DNA of 64,000 nucleotides from Eubacterium sp. MSJ-21 (GTDB lineage Bacteria; Bacillota; Clostridia; Lachnospirales; Lachnospiraceae): positions 62,001 through 126,000 of the forward strand of contig NZ_JAHLPZ010000005.1 of assembly GCF_018918185.1 (NCBI RefSeq), read 5' to 3'. The position numbers and the translations under genes were made by a program. The notes beneath the pieces are model-generated. The model saw only the letters and a program-made list of their open reading frames with translations. It made no database searches and was not told the origin of the DNA. Shown here piece by piece: positions 52,950-62,152 of the stretch; position 1 is the first letter of the stretch; every line of letters begins with the position of its first letter.

Positions 52950-53726
52950 ATGGTTGACGAGAAGAAAACCATCCTTATGACGAAGCTTGCGATATTTGAG
53001 AAAAGAGAGAAGAACAAAAGCTTGGTTGTGAGTAAATATTATAGAAGTGATTATGTCCGTTATAATGTGCTGAAAACATGGGTGGCAGTGACTGTTCTGT
53101 ACTGGTGTGTCATTGCTGGATATATATTTATGACATTTGACAGTATTTTGGAGAAACTGAATGATCTGGATTATTTTGCAGTCGTATATAAGATGCTGGG
53201 CGGCTATGTGATTGTTTGCGCGATTTACTTTTTGTTTGCATTTATCCTGTACAATTATCGGTATAAGAAAGCCAAGGATGGTCTGGTACAGTATAATATT
53301 AATCTGAAAGAGCTGATTCATGCGGATGATCCGCCAGAGCAGAATCGTCGTATGGTGGATGAGTCAAAGCGTGCAACAGATGATGTTTCCGCGGCCAGAA
53401 ATCATGCTGAAAAAGCTGATTCCCGTGCAAATGTCAGTCGTTCGGAGATGATACAGCGGCAGTTGCAGGCACAGCAGGAACGGAAAAATCAGGAGATTAT
53501 TGAGAACGTAAGGCGTCGGAATGAGCGGATTTCTGCACAGCAGCAGGAGGAAGCACAGAGACAGCAGGAGATGGAAGAAGAACGGCGTCGGATTCGTGCA
53601 CGTCGGGAACAATTGGAGCGGGAACAGCTGCAACGCATCAGACAGGAGCAGCAGGGTATGTACCGGGAAAATCATGTCTATAATACAAATACACCAGATG
53701 GTGCAGGAAGGGGAGACAACAAATGA
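52950..53726 (+). CDS. Two-helix membrane protein with long charged coiled coil
   Basis: A 258-residue protein of no recognised family. Short basic N-terminus, two membrane helices (WVAVTVLYWCVIAGYIFM and GYVIVCAIYFLFAFILYNY, residues 45-105), then a cytosolic region that from about residue 130 is a Glu/Arg/Gln-rich coiled coil (QEMEEERRRIRARREQLERE). GAGAGG sets the start at 52950. It overlaps the next gene by four bases and is upstream of cdaA, so it is probably part of the c-di-AMP operon. Confidence 0.75.
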   Translation: MVDEKKTILMTKLAIFEKREKNKSLVVSKYYRSDYVRYNVLKTWVAVTVLYWCVIAGYIFMTFDSILEKLNDLDYFAVVYKMLGGYVIVCAIYFLFAFILYNYRYKKAKDGLVQYNINLKELIHADDPPEQNRRMVDESKRATDDVSAARNHAEKADSRANVSRSEMIQRQLQAQQERKNQEIIENVRRRNERISAQQQEEAQRQQEMEEERRRIRARREQLEREQLQRIRQEQQGMYRENHVYNTNTPDGAGRGDNK

Positions 53727-54946
53727 CTGGAATGATAGCAGTAAGAAATTCGATACGTGATTTTTTGAGAAAATATGATGAGGTAACGACTCCGATCATA
53801 CGGTTTATCTTTTCATTCATTATGTTTTCCTGTATCAACTCGTTGTTTGGTTACAGTGAATTTTTACACAGAGGCGTGATTACATTTTTGCTGTCTGTGA
53901 TCAGTGCGCTTGTGTCGGGACCAGTTGTTGTTTTTCTCGCTGGTGTTGTCGTGGCAGTTCATTGCTTTTCTGTATCCATGGATATAGGTGTGTTGTGTCT
54001 GCTGCTTTTTCTGATCATGTATTGTGCATATATCCGGATGTTTCAGAATACCGGATATGTATTGGCACTTGTGCCGATTCTGTATATGTTGAAGATCCCG
54101 TTTGCAGCTCCGGTTATGGTCGCAATTTTTGCAGGTTTTTCAGGCGCGGTTCCAGCCGCATTTGGCGTGGTAATTTATTATTTTTCACAGTATGTAAAAG
54201 AAGCAAGAGCTACGATCCTTTTGGGTGAGGATGCTGATTTTCAGGGCTATTCTTATGTAGTCAATGGTTTGATGAAGGATAAGGCGATGTTGCTTGCTAT
54301 TATTGCATTTGCCATCGTTGTAATGGTAACTGCGCTGATTCATCAGATGAATTTTGATTATGCATGGTATGTCGCAATTGGTGTTGGAAGCGTATTTACG
54401 ATTCTTGTATTTTTAGTATGTGGTATGATGGTTGATGTCAGCGTTCCAGCAGGAAGTCTCGTACTTGGCGCAATTCTTGGTGGTGTGCTTGGTGTCGTCG
54501 TACAGATGTGTAAGAGCGTGATCGATTACTCACATAAAGAGTCTGTGCAATTTGAGGATGATGATTATTATTACTATGTAAAAGCAATTCCGAAGGTTGG
54601 AGAAGCTCAGAAAAAACGTGTAAAAACTATGACGGATGAAGATGTAGTGGAAGAGGTGAAGAAACAGGCACGTCCGCAGCAGGGCGCAAATGGTCAGGCA
54701 AGGCAGCCTCGTCCACAACAGGGCGCAAATGGTCAGACAAGACAGCCTCGTCCACAGCAGGGCACGAATGGCCAGGCAAGACAGGCACGTCCACAGCAGG
54801 GGGCAAATGGCCAGGCAAGACAGGCGCGTCCACAGCAGGGCGCAAATGGTCAGGCAAGACAGTCTCGCCCACAGCAGGGGGCAAATGGCCAGGTGAGACA
54901 GCCTCGTCCACAGCAGAACCGCAACAATGGGCAGACAAATCGATAA
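53723..54946 (+). CDS. Polytopic membrane protein with RPQQGANGQ-type repeat tail
   Basis: A 407-residue protein of no recognised family. Eight or so membrane helices span residues 15-275 (FIFSFIMFSCINSLFG, VVFLAGVVVAVHCFSVSM, VLALVPILYMLKIPF, GSLVLGAILGGVLGVVVQM), then a cytosolic acidic segment (EDDDYYYYVKAIPKV) and a tail of seven RPQQGANGQARQ-type repeats. ATGA overlap with the upstream gene. It lies 28 bases before cdaA. The tail is basic and disordered-looking. Confidence 0.78.
   Translation: MTGMIAVRNSIRDFLRKYDEVTTPIIRFIFSFIMFSCINSLFGYSEFLHRGVITFLLSVISALVSGPVVVFLAGVVVAVHCFSVSMDIGVLCLLLFLIMYCAYIRMFQNTGYVLALVPILYMLKIPFAAPVMVAIFAGFSGAVPAAFGVVIYYFSQYVKEARATILLGEDADFQGYSYVVNGLMKDKAMLLAIIAFAIVVMVTALIHQMNFDYAWYVAIGVGSVFTILVFLVCGMMVDVSVPAGSLVLGAILGGVLGVVVQMCKSVIDYSHKESVQFEDDDYYYYVKAIPKVGEAQKKRVKTMTDEDVVEEVKKQARPQQGANGQARQPRPQQGANGQTRQPRPQQGTNGQARQARPQQGANGQARQARPQQGANGQARQSRPQQGANGQVRQPRPQQNRNNGQTNR
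54671..54942 (+). repeat. In-frame 39-bp repeats in the tail of the 53723 protein
   Basis: Seven copies starting at 54671, 54710, 54749, 54788, 54827, 54866 and 54905, exactly 39 bases apart, each encoding RPQQGANGQxRQx; the last is degenerate. Confidence 0.95.
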
Positions 54947-54974
54947 GGACTAGCGATGGTTAAGGGGTGTTAGT

Positions 54975-55847
54975 TTGAAAAAGTTACTCACAGCATTAAG
55001 TGTATATTTTGATTGGTTTTACATACCAAAGATTCATGTCACGGACATTATTGAGATTATTATTCTGTCGTATGTAATTTACCATATCATGATCTGGTTT
55101 AAAAAGACACGGGCATGGACCTTGTTTAAAGGAATTGTTGTGTTGTTTATCTTTGTCGGACTGGCAACCCTTTTTCGTTTGAATACGATTTTATGGATCT
55201 TCCGGAATACAATCAGTGTCGGTATTATCGCCGTGATTATTCTGTTCCAGCCAGAATTGCGTCGGGCACTGGAGGAACTGGGACGAAAGAAGATCTTTAC
55301 AGATGTTCTGACACGGGATGACAAAAATCTGCATCTTGAGCGTGTGAACAATCATACAATTGACGAACTGGTTGCAGCTTCTATTGATATGGGAAAAGTA
55401 AAAACTGGTGCATTGATTGTGATTGAACAGGATGTTGCACTGGGAGAATATGAGAATACAGGAATTCTGGTCGACGCAGCTCTGACAAGACAGCTTCTGA
55501 TCAATATTTTTGAGCATAATACACCATTGCATGATGGTGCGGTTATTATACGGGATAACCGGGTGCTTGCAGCAACCTGTTATCTGCCACTTACAGATCG
55601 TATTGATCTGAACAAGGCACTGGGAACAAGACACCGGGCGGCCGTTGGTATCAGTGAGGTGTCTGACAGTATGACGATTGTTGTATCGGAGGAGACGGGT
55701 GAGATTTCCGTAGCGTATGGTGGAACCCTGTATCGGAATCTGGATGCAATTGAACTTAGAAAGAAATTGACCTCTTTACAGCCGGTAGTTCCGGAGCACA
55801 GACGTGCGAGACTGCGGAAAGGGGGCAAAAAAAATGGAAAAAAATAA
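54975..55847 (+). CDS. cdaA: Diadenylate cyclase CdaA
   Basis: A 290-residue membrane enzyme that makes the second messenger c-di-AMP from two ATP. Three N-terminal helices (IIEIIILSYVIYHIMIWF, LFKGIVVLFIFVGLATLF, NTISVGIIAVIILFQPELR) and the DAC domain with both catalytic motifs, LHDGAVII (DGA, near 186) and GTRHRAAVG (RHR, near 218). Start is TTG with AAGGGG upstream. Followed with overlap by its regulator-type YbbR protein. Confidence 0.96.
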   Translation: MKKLLTALSVYFDWFYIPKIHVTDIIEIIILSYVIYHIMIWFKKTRAWTLFKGIVVLFIFVGLATLFRLNTILWIFRNTISVGIIAVIILFQPELRRALEELGRKKIFTDVLTRDDKNLHLERVNNHTIDELVAASIDMGKVKTGALIVIEQDVALGEYENTGILVDAALTRQLLINIFEHNTPLHDGAVIIRDNRVLAATCYLPLTDRIDLNKALGTRHRAAVGISEVSDSMTIVVSEETGEISVAYGGTLYRNLDAIELRKKLTSLQPVVPEHRRARLRKGGKKNGKK

Positions 55848-57072
55848 GAAAGAGATTGGGCATATCGGGTATAAAATTGCCGCTGTTTTACTTGCAATCG
55901 TTGCATGGCTTGCTGTCGCGAATATTTCGGATTATCAGACAACAAGAGAGATATCAGACATTCCGGTGACGCAGATTAATGGTGATGTGCTGGATGAGCT
56001 GGATCAGGTCTATGACGTTGTGAGTGGGGATACGGTTGATATTATTGTAAAAGGACGGCGCTCTGTGGTTGGAACTCTTGGCAGGGAGGATTTCACTGCC
56101 ATTGCAGATCTGTCAACAATGTCCATTACGAATACAGTGACGGTCTCTGTGGAAGCCAAAAGCAGCTCTGTGAAAGATGAAATCAGTATTACCTGTGTGG
56201 ATAATACAATGAAGTTAAATCTGGAAGAGAAAGTGACACAGCAATTTCCGATTAAGGTGGTGACAACTGGCAGTACAAAAAATGGGTTTGCGGTAAGTGG
56301 AACTTCGTCTGCGCCGAATATTATCAAGGTTGATGGACCGAAGAGTGCTGTGGAAAAAATCACGGAGATACGTGCTTCCGTAGACGTGGATCAGAGAAAT
56401 GCAAGTTTTGAAACGGAGCCAGAGCTTCATATCTATGATGCATATGGGGAAGAAATTACAAATGATAAGATTACGCTGGATGTTTCATCCGCAAAGGTAA
56501 GTGTTGAGATTTATGCAACCAAGACGGTACCAATCGAGGTTAATCTGCGTGGAACCCCGGGGGATGGTTACGGTGTGGAAGGAGTCGTATATCAGCCGCA
56601 GAATGTAGAATTGGTTGGTCCGGCAGAGGCGTTGTCGAAGATTGAGACTGTGGAAGTGGATGATGTATCTGTGAGTGGTATGACAGAGGATTATCAGACA
56701 GATGTAGATATACGGGATTATTTGCCGGATGGGGTTTCAGTTGTGAATATCCCGCCGGAAATCACAGTGAATATATCCATTACAAAACTGGAGGATAAGA
56801 AGCTGACTGTGACAGTAAACAGCTTTGTGCTTGACAAGCAGGTGGATGGTTATCAGTATGAGATTACATTGAACAACTTTACAATCACAGCATCCGGATT
56901 CTCAGATGTCGTATCAAAGCTGACGCTGGACGATATTGTTCCAACGATTGACTGTTCCGGACTTCCGGTAGGAAATCATGGGAATGTGACAGTGACTCTG
57001 AGGCAATTGGAGGGTGTTACATATGAGATGAGTGGTACGGTCAGTGTGAATGTCACAACTACGGAAGAATAA
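55834..57072 (+). CDS. cdaR: YbbR-domain regulator of CdaA (CdaR-like)
   Basis: A 412-residue extracellular protein anchored by one N-terminal helix (IGYKIAAVLLAIVAWLAVANIS), followed by about four YbbR repeats (motifs such as DIPVTQIN, FPIKVVTTG, VDGPKSAVEKI, LVGPAEALSKIETV). CdaR proteins bind and tune CdaA. AAAGGGGG sets the start at 55834, inside the last codons of cdaA, so translation is coupled. Confidence 0.93.
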   Translation: MEKNKKEIGHIGYKIAAVLLAIVAWLAVANISDYQTTREISDIPVTQINGDVLDELDQVYDVVSGDTVDIIVKGRRSVVGTLGREDFTAIADLSTMSITNTVTVSVEAKSSSVKDEISITCVDNTMKLNLEEKVTQQFPIKVVTTGSTKNGFAVSGTSSAPNIIKVDGPKSAVEKITEIRASVDVDQRNASFETEPELHIYDAYGEEITNDKITLDVSSAKVSVEIYATKTVPIEVNLRGTPGDGYGVEGVVYQPQNVELVGPAEALSKIETVEVDDVSVSGMTEDYQTDVDIRDYLPDGVSVVNIPPEITVNISITKLEDKKLTVTVNSFVLDKQVDGYQYEITLNNFTITASGFSDVVSKLTLDDIVPTIDCSGLPVGNHGNVTVTLRQLEGVTYEMSGTVSVNVTTTEE

Positions 57073-57140
57073 AGATTCATTGGTGATAGAGGGTTGATCC
57101 GCCAGATGGAGGATTGCAAAGAAGAAAGAAGCGTGAGTAT

Positions 57141-57869
57141 ATGGCACAGGAAAAGATAGAACAATTCAAGGAAGCAGTTGCACAGTGTAATTCAATTGTA
57201 TTCTTTGGAGGTGCCGGCGTATCAACGGAGAGCGGGATTCCGGATTTCCGAAGCACAGATGGTCTGTATAACCAGAAGTATAAATACCCGCCGGAGACGA
57301 TTGTAAGCCACAGCTTTTATATGCAGCGGACGGAAGAATTCTATGAGTTCTACAAGGACAAGATGCTTTTTCCGCAGGCACAGCCCAATGCCGCACATAA
57401 GAAGCTTGCCGAATTGGAGCAGGCAGGAAAATTGAAGGCAGTCATCACGCAGAATATTGATGGACTGCATCAGGCAGCAGGAAGCAAAGAAGTGTTGGAG
57501 CTTCATGGATCGGTACATCGGAATTATTGTACAAAATGTAAGAAGTTTTTCCCACTTTCGTATGTTGTGGAATCAAAAGGAATTCCGACATGTGACGAAT
57601 GTGGCGCAATTATCAAACCGGACGTTGTTCTGTATGAGGAGGGACTTGACCAGAGTATCCTGACGCGCTCCATCAATCATATTGCGAAGGCAGATATGCT
57701 GATTATCGGTGGTACATCGTTAGCTGTATATCCGGCAGCAGGGCTGATTGATTATTTTCATGGTAAATATCTGGTTGTGATCAACATGGCATCAACTCCA
57801 CGTGATTCCTATGCGGATATCGTCATCAATGGAAAGATCGGAGAGGTACTATCTCAAATTGAGGTCTGA
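57141..57869 (+). CDS. cobB: SIR2-family NAD-dependent protein deacylase
   Basis: A 242-residue sirtuin. NAD loop FFGGAGVSTESGIPDFRS, TQNIDGLHQAAG, catalytic His in LELHGSVHRNYC, a zinc-binding set CTKC...CDEC (about 120-145), IKPDVVLYEEGL and GTSLAVYPAAG. It removes acetyl or other acyl groups from lysines, yielding nicotinamide. The start at 57141 gives the usual sirtuin opening (MAQEKIEQFKEAV); the TTG at 57114 is too near its GGAGG. Confidence 0.94.
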   Translation: MAQEKIEQFKEAVAQCNSIVFFGGAGVSTESGIPDFRSTDGLYNQKYKYPPETIVSHSFYMQRTEEFYEFYKDKMLFPQAQPNAAHKKLAELEQAGKLKAVITQNIDGLHQAAGSKEVLELHGSVHRNYCTKCKKFFPLSYVVESKGIPTCDECGAIIKPDVVLYEEGLDQSILTRSINHIAKADMLIIGGTSLAVYPAAGLIDYFHGKYLVVINMASTPRDSYADIVINGKIGEVLSQIEV

Positions 57870-57934
57870 GGCAGGACTTGACAGACAAAAACGATGGTGC
57901 TAAAGTACAGTTGTGTTTAAAAGTAAATAAATAT

Positions 57935-58041
57935 TTACTCGGGGCGGGGTGTGATTCCCCACCGGCGGTATAGCCCGCGCGCAGTGATGCATGATTTGGT
58001 GAGATTCCAAAGCCGACAGTATAGTCTGGATGAGAGAGTAA
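57935..58041 (+). ncRNA. FMN riboswitch (RFN element)
   Basis: Contains the strictly conserved RFN blocks GGGGCGGGGTG, GATTCCCCACCGGCGGT, AGCCCGCG, GGTGAGATTCC, AAGCCGACAGT and GTCTGGATG, closed by the stem TTACTC (57935-57940) with GAGTAA (58036-58041). It precedes the riboflavin biosynthesis genes and should turn them off when FMN is high. Confidence 0.97.
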
Positions 58042-58124
58042 GGATAAGAGAAGCAGGAAAAAATGGCAGCATGCATCATAAAACACCATGAAAGCCATTT
58101 GATTTGAATGCGGATAGAAGTCTG

Positions 58125-58167
58125 AAACCCCGGTACATAGCGATATGTGACCGGGGTTTGGTTTTTG
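58125..58167 (+). terminator. FMN-riboswitch terminator
   Basis: AAACCCCGGT (58125-58134) pairs with ACCGGGGTTT (58150-58159), then GGTTTTT. It lies between the aptamer and ribD, as expected for a transcription-terminating OFF switch. Confidence 0.9.
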
Positions 58168-58260
58168 AAGATAATCGATAAAATACAAGCACTGATACAA
58201 GGCTGCCTGCAATTGTGGCAGCAGGCATTGATTAGTGAATAGAACGAAGAAGGTGAGAAA

Positions 58261-59376
58261 GTGGCATACAAACAGGAATATATGGAGCTTGCAATCGAGC
58301 TTGCGAAAAAAGGAACTGGTGCAGTCAATCCGAATCCACTTGTGGGTGCGGTAATCGTGAAGGATGACCGGATCATCGGACAGGGGTATCATGCCAGATA
58401 CGGTGATCTGCATGCAGAACGGGCGGCGTTTGCAAGTCTTACCGAGGATGCGGCAGGTGCGGAAATGTATGTGACGCTGGAGCCGTGTTGCCATTATGGC
58501 AAACAGCCACCGTGCACGCTTGCAATCGTGGAACACGGCATCAAAAAAGTCTATGTCGGCAGTGATGATCCGAATGAGAAGGTGGCAGGAAAAGGGATCG
58601 CATTTTTGCGGGAGCATGGCGTTGAGGTAGAAACCGGTGTGATGAAGGATGCCTGCGATGCGATTAATTCGGTATTCTTCTACTATATAACGACAAAGTT
58701 ACCATATGTAGTTATGAAATATGCGATGTCGATGGACGGCAAGATTGCGGCATATACCGGCAAGAGCAAGTGGATTACCGGGGATGCGGCAAGACAGCAT
58801 GTGCAGGAGACAAGAAACTGGCTCAGAGGAATCATGGTCGGCTGCAATACGGTCTTACAGGATGATCCGGCACTGACCTGTCGGATCGAAGGTGGAAGGA
58901 ATCCAGTTCGTATTGTCTGTGACAGTCATCTGCGAATCCCGGCTGACTGTCAGTTGGTACGGACGGCGGTGGATGTTCCAACAATCGTGGCAACACTCGA
59001 TGGCGCATCGGACAAGGCAAAGGAATTACAACAGGCAAATGTGCAGATACTACAATGCAAGGAAAAAGATGGACGTATTGATCTGTATGATCTGATGGTG
59101 CAGCTTGGTGCACAGGATATCGACGGTATCCTGTTAGAAGGCGGTGGCACGTTAAATGAGCAGGCACTCGCACAGGATATCGTGCAGGAGGTGCAGATAT
59201 ATATCGCACCGAAGATCTTAGGCGGTGCGGAGGCGAAAACCCCTGTGGAAGGCAAAGGTGTGCCAGATCCAAATGGCGCGTACCGGTTTGCATTTGACCA
59301 TATGGAGCGGGTCGGGGACGACATCTTACTACGATATCGAAAGGAGAAGCGGGAAATATGTTTACAGGAATCATAG
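58261..59376 (+). CDS. ribD: Bifunctional pyrimidine deaminase/reductase RibD
   Basis: A 371-residue two-domain riboflavin enzyme. Deaminase domain (1-145) with zinc ligands LHAERAAF and LEPCCHYGKQPPC; reductase domain (146-371) with YAMSMDGKIAAYTGKSKWITG and ILLEGGGTLNEQAL. Starts at GTG (AAGGTGAG upstream). First gene after the FMN riboswitch, overlapping ribE by 19 bases. Confidence 0.97.
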   Translation: MAYKQEYMELAIELAKKGTGAVNPNPLVGAVIVKDDRIIGQGYHARYGDLHAERAAFASLTEDAAGAEMYVTLEPCCHYGKQPPCTLAIVEHGIKKVYVGSDDPNEKVAGKGIAFLREHGVEVETGVMKDACDAINSVFFYYITTKLPYVVMKYAMSMDGKIAAYTGKSKWITGDAARQHVQETRNWLRGIMVGCNTVLQDDPALTCRIEGGRNPVRIVCDSHLRIPADCQLVRTAVDVPTIVATLDGASDKAKELQQANVQILQCKEKDGRIDLYDLMVQLGAQDIDGILLEGGGTLNEQALAQDIVQEVQIYIAPKILGGAEAKTPVEGKGVPDPNGAYRFAFDHMERVGDDILLRYRKEKREICLQES

Positions 59377-60014
59377 AAGAGGTTGGAACGCTTCTGGCTG
59401 CGAGAAAAGCATCGAAATCGGAGAGTCTTACGATTGAGGCACCCTATGTTTTACAGGATGCGAAGGTCGGAGACAGCATTGCGGTCAATGGCATCTGTCT
59501 GACGGCAACATCCATTTCGGGCAATACATTTACGGCGGATGTCATGGCGGAGACGATGCGCCGGACATCGCTTGGCACACTGCATACCGGAAGCAAGGTC
59601 AATCTGGAACGCGCGATGGCGGCAGGTGGGCGCCTCGGTGGGCATATCGTATCTGGGCATATCGATGGCATTGGAGCGATTGTGAGTCTGGAGCGGGAAG
59701 AAAACGCGGTCTGGGTTACAATAGAGACGACACCCCGGATCATGAAATATATCATCGAGAAAGGTTCGATTGCGATTGACGGCATCAGCCTGACGGTCGC
59801 AACGGTCAGCACCGACCGGTTTCAGGTATCCATTATCCCACATACCGGACAGGAGACGACATTGCTTACGAAGAAGCCGGGTGATATTGTGAATCTGGAA
59901 AATGATGTGATTGGGAAATACGTGGAGCATCTGCTTCATTTTAAAGAACCGGAGAATAAGAAACAAAGTTCGAAGGTTGATATGGGATTTCTTGCAGAGC
60001 ATGGATTCTTATAG
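59358..60014 (+). CDS. ribE: Riboflavin synthase alpha chain
   Basis: A 218-residue enzyme with the duplicated barrel: MFTGIIEEVG, SIAVNGICLTAT, GGRLGGHIVSGHIDGIG in the N-half and SIAIDGISLTVA, VSIIPHTGQETTL in the C-half. It dismutates two lumazines to riboflavin. Second gene in the rib operon. Confidence 0.97.
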   Translation: MFTGIIEEVGTLLAARKASKSESLTIEAPYVLQDAKVGDSIAVNGICLTATSISGNTFTADVMAETMRRTSLGTLHTGSKVNLERAMAAGGRLGGHIVSGHIDGIGAIVSLEREENAVWVTIETTPRIMKYIIEKGSIAIDGISLTVATVSTDRFQVSIIPHTGQETTLLTKKPGDIVNLENDVIGKYVEHLLHFKEPENKKQSSKVDMGFLAEHGFL

Positions 60015-60069
60015 AGAAAATAGCGATAATTACACATAGTGGAGTTATGAACAGACAAGGAGGAACAAC

Positions 60070-61272
60070 ATGGAATTAAACAGCATTGAAGAGGTTGTAG
60101 AAGACCTCAAAAAAGAAAAATGTGTTGTGATCATGGACGATGAGAATCGCGAGAACGAGGGGGATGTCATCTGTGCTGCAGAATTTGCAACAACAGAGAA
60201 TGTGAACTTCATGGCAAGCTACGCCAAAGGTCTGATCTGTATGCCGATGGCACCGGAATACACAGATAAGCTGCATCTGCCACAGATGTGTATTACAAAT
60301 ACAGACAACCATTGTACAGCATTTTCTGTATCCGTCGATCATGTAAGTACAACAACCGGAATCTCTGCGTATGAGCGAGGTATCACCGCACGAAAATTCG
60401 TAGAGGATGATGCAAAGCCGGAGGATTTCCGCAGACCGGGACATATGTTTCCGCTTGAGGCAAGACCAGGCGGCGTAATCGAGCGTCAGGGACACACGGA
60501 AGCAACCGTGGATCTGATGAAGATTGCAGGCTTAAAACCGGTCGGTCTTTGTTGTGAGATCATGCGTGATGACGGAATGATGGCAAGACGTGATGATCTG
60601 GAGGAGTTTGCCAAGAAACATAACTTGAAAATCTCGACTGTGGAGAAGCTGATCCAGTACCGCAAGGAACATGAGGTATTTGTCGAGTGCGTGGCAAAAG
60701 CAAAGATGCCGACACGTTACGGCGAGTTCATGATTTACGGATATGTGAATAAATTAAACGGTGAGCACCATGTTGCACTCGTAAAGGGTGACATCACCGA
60801 CGGTGAACCAGTTCTTTGTCGTGTACATTCCGAGTGCCTGACCGGAGATGCGCTTGGCTCTGCACGCTGCGACTGTGGACAGCAGTATGATGCAGCGATG
60901 AAGCAGATTGCCAAGGAAGGCAGAGGCGTGCTTCTTTATCTGCGTCAGGAAGGCCGTGGAATCGGACTCATCAACAAGATCCGTGCATATCAGCTGCAGG
61001 ATCAGGGGCTTGACACGGTCGAGGCGAACCTGAAGCTCGGGTTCCCGGAGGATGCCCGTGACTACACGATCGGTACGCAGATTCTCGTAGACCTTGGCGT
61101 ACACAAGATGCGCCTGCTCACGAACAATCCACTCAAGATATACGGATTATCCGGCTACAACCTTGAGATCGTTGAACGTGTGCCAATCGAGATGGAGCCA
61201 AGCAAATATGATATGTTCTATTTAAAGACAAAGAAAGAAAAGATGGGACATATCCTCGATAACGTAGATTGA
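60070..61272 (+). CDS. ribBA: Bifunctional RibBA (DHBP synthase / GTP cyclohydrolase II)
   Basis: A 400-residue fusion. RibB domain (1-200): [53 protein letters not shown] (in part). RibA domain (205-400): zinc site [47 protein letters not shown]. It supplies both precursors of riboflavin. AGGAGG precedes the start. The 358 bases after it contain giant hairpin B before ribH. Confidence 0.97.
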   Translation: MELNSIEEVVEDLKKEKCVVIMDDENRENEGDVICAAEFATTENVNFMASYAKGLICMPMAPEYTDKLHLPQMCITNTDNHCTAFSVSVDHVSTTTGISAYERGITARKFVEDDAKPEDFRRPGHMFPLEARPGGVIERQGHTEATVDLMKIAGLKPVGLCCEIMRDDGMMARRDDLEEFAKKHNLKISTVEKLIQYRKEHEVFVECVAKAKMPTRYGEFMIYGYVNKLNGEHHVALVKGDITDGEPVLCRVHSECLTGDALGSARCDCGQQYDAAMKQIAKEGRGVLLYLRQEGRGIGLINKIRAYQLQDQGLDTVEANLKLGFPEDARDYTIGTQILVDLGVHKMRLLTNNPLKIYGLSGYNLEIVERVPIEMEPSKYDMFYLKTKKEKMGHILDNVD

Positions 61273-61384
61273 TGACATTGATATATATAAAACTAACAAG
61301 GATAAATTTTAGGAAAGACGGTATACCAAACACATAAAAGGTGGTGAATGCCGCCTCTCCGTTAAATTATTAAAATGTATGTAA

Positions 61385-61600
61385 GCCACATCCTGTTATA
61401 ATGAATGGTATATAGATGTTCCTCTATGTATGATTCCAACGCAGACCATTGCAGCATGTCGGCACTTAATGAGATGTGGCCAGTAATTGGTTACTGGCTA
61501 CATCGAATTTAGTACCGCTACATGCGGAAGTGAGCGAGAGCGCGTCTGCGTGGAACATACATAGGGAGAACATCGGATGCAAAAAGTATATGGATGTGGC
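61385..61600 (+). ncRNA. Giant nested hairpin B, candidate structured RNA inside the rib operon
   Basis: Helices: 61385-61393/61592-61600 (9 bp), 61415-61432/61556-61574 (18 bp with one bulged A), 61434-61437/61552-61555, 61439-61446/61544-61551 (8 bp), 61454-61459/61520-61525 (6 bp), 61473-61477/61500-61504 and 61479-61486/61491-61498 (8 bp, loop TTGG). It shares ACGCAGACCATTG, GCACTTAAYGAG and GGAAGTGAGCGAGAGCG with element A. The third-from-tip helix has changed on both sides (ACACGC/GCGTGT in A, GCATGT/ACATGC here). No gene lies in 61273-61630. Confidence 0.8.
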
Positions 61601-61630
61601 GGTAGATAAAAGAATAAGGAGAGAAAGAAA

Positions 61631-62092
61631 ATGAACAAATTAGAAGGAAAATTAGTCGCAGACGGCGTAAAAATCGGAATTGTAGCAGCAAGATTTAATG
61701 AATTTATCGTATCCAAACTGGTAGGCGGTGCAATGGATGGTCTGATCCGTCATGACGTGAAGGAAGAAGATGTAACAGTTGCATGGGTACCGGGCGCATT
61801 TGAGATTCCGGTTGTTGCAAAGAAGATGGCAAAGTCTGGAAAGTATGACGCGGTAATCTGTCTTGGCGCTGTTATCCGTGGAGCAACAAGCCACTATGAT
61901 TATGTATGTAACGAAGTATCCAAGGGTGTAGCATCGGTATCTTTGGAGACAGAGATTCCGGTATTGTTCGGTGTTGTTACAACCGAGAATATCGAGCAGG
62001 CAATCGAGCGCGCAGGTACAAAGGCCGGAAACAAGGGATATGACTGCGCTTTATCTGCTATTGAGATGATTAACCTCATGAAGCAGATTTAA
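61631..62092 (+). CDS. ribH: 6,7-dimethyl-8-ribityllumazine synthase
   Basis: A 153-residue enzyme: [58 protein letters not shown] (in part) and [27 protein letters not shown] (in part). It condenses the pyrimidine and DHBP into lumazine. GGAGAG precedes the start. Last rib gene; whether it shares the riboswitch-controlled message depends on read-through of hairpin B. Confidence 0.97.
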   Translation: MNKLEGKLVADGVKIGIVAARFNEFIVSKLVGGAMDGLIRHDVKEEDVTVAWVPGAFEIPVVAKKMAKSGKYDAVICLGAVIRGATSHYDYVCNEVSKGVASVSLETEIPVLFGVVTTENIEQAIERAGTKAGNKGYDCALSAIEMINLMKQI

Positions 62093-62152
62093 AGCATAGT
62101 GAGAAACATTACAACAAGACAGAGATTTAGATTAAAATAAGGATAGGCGGAT

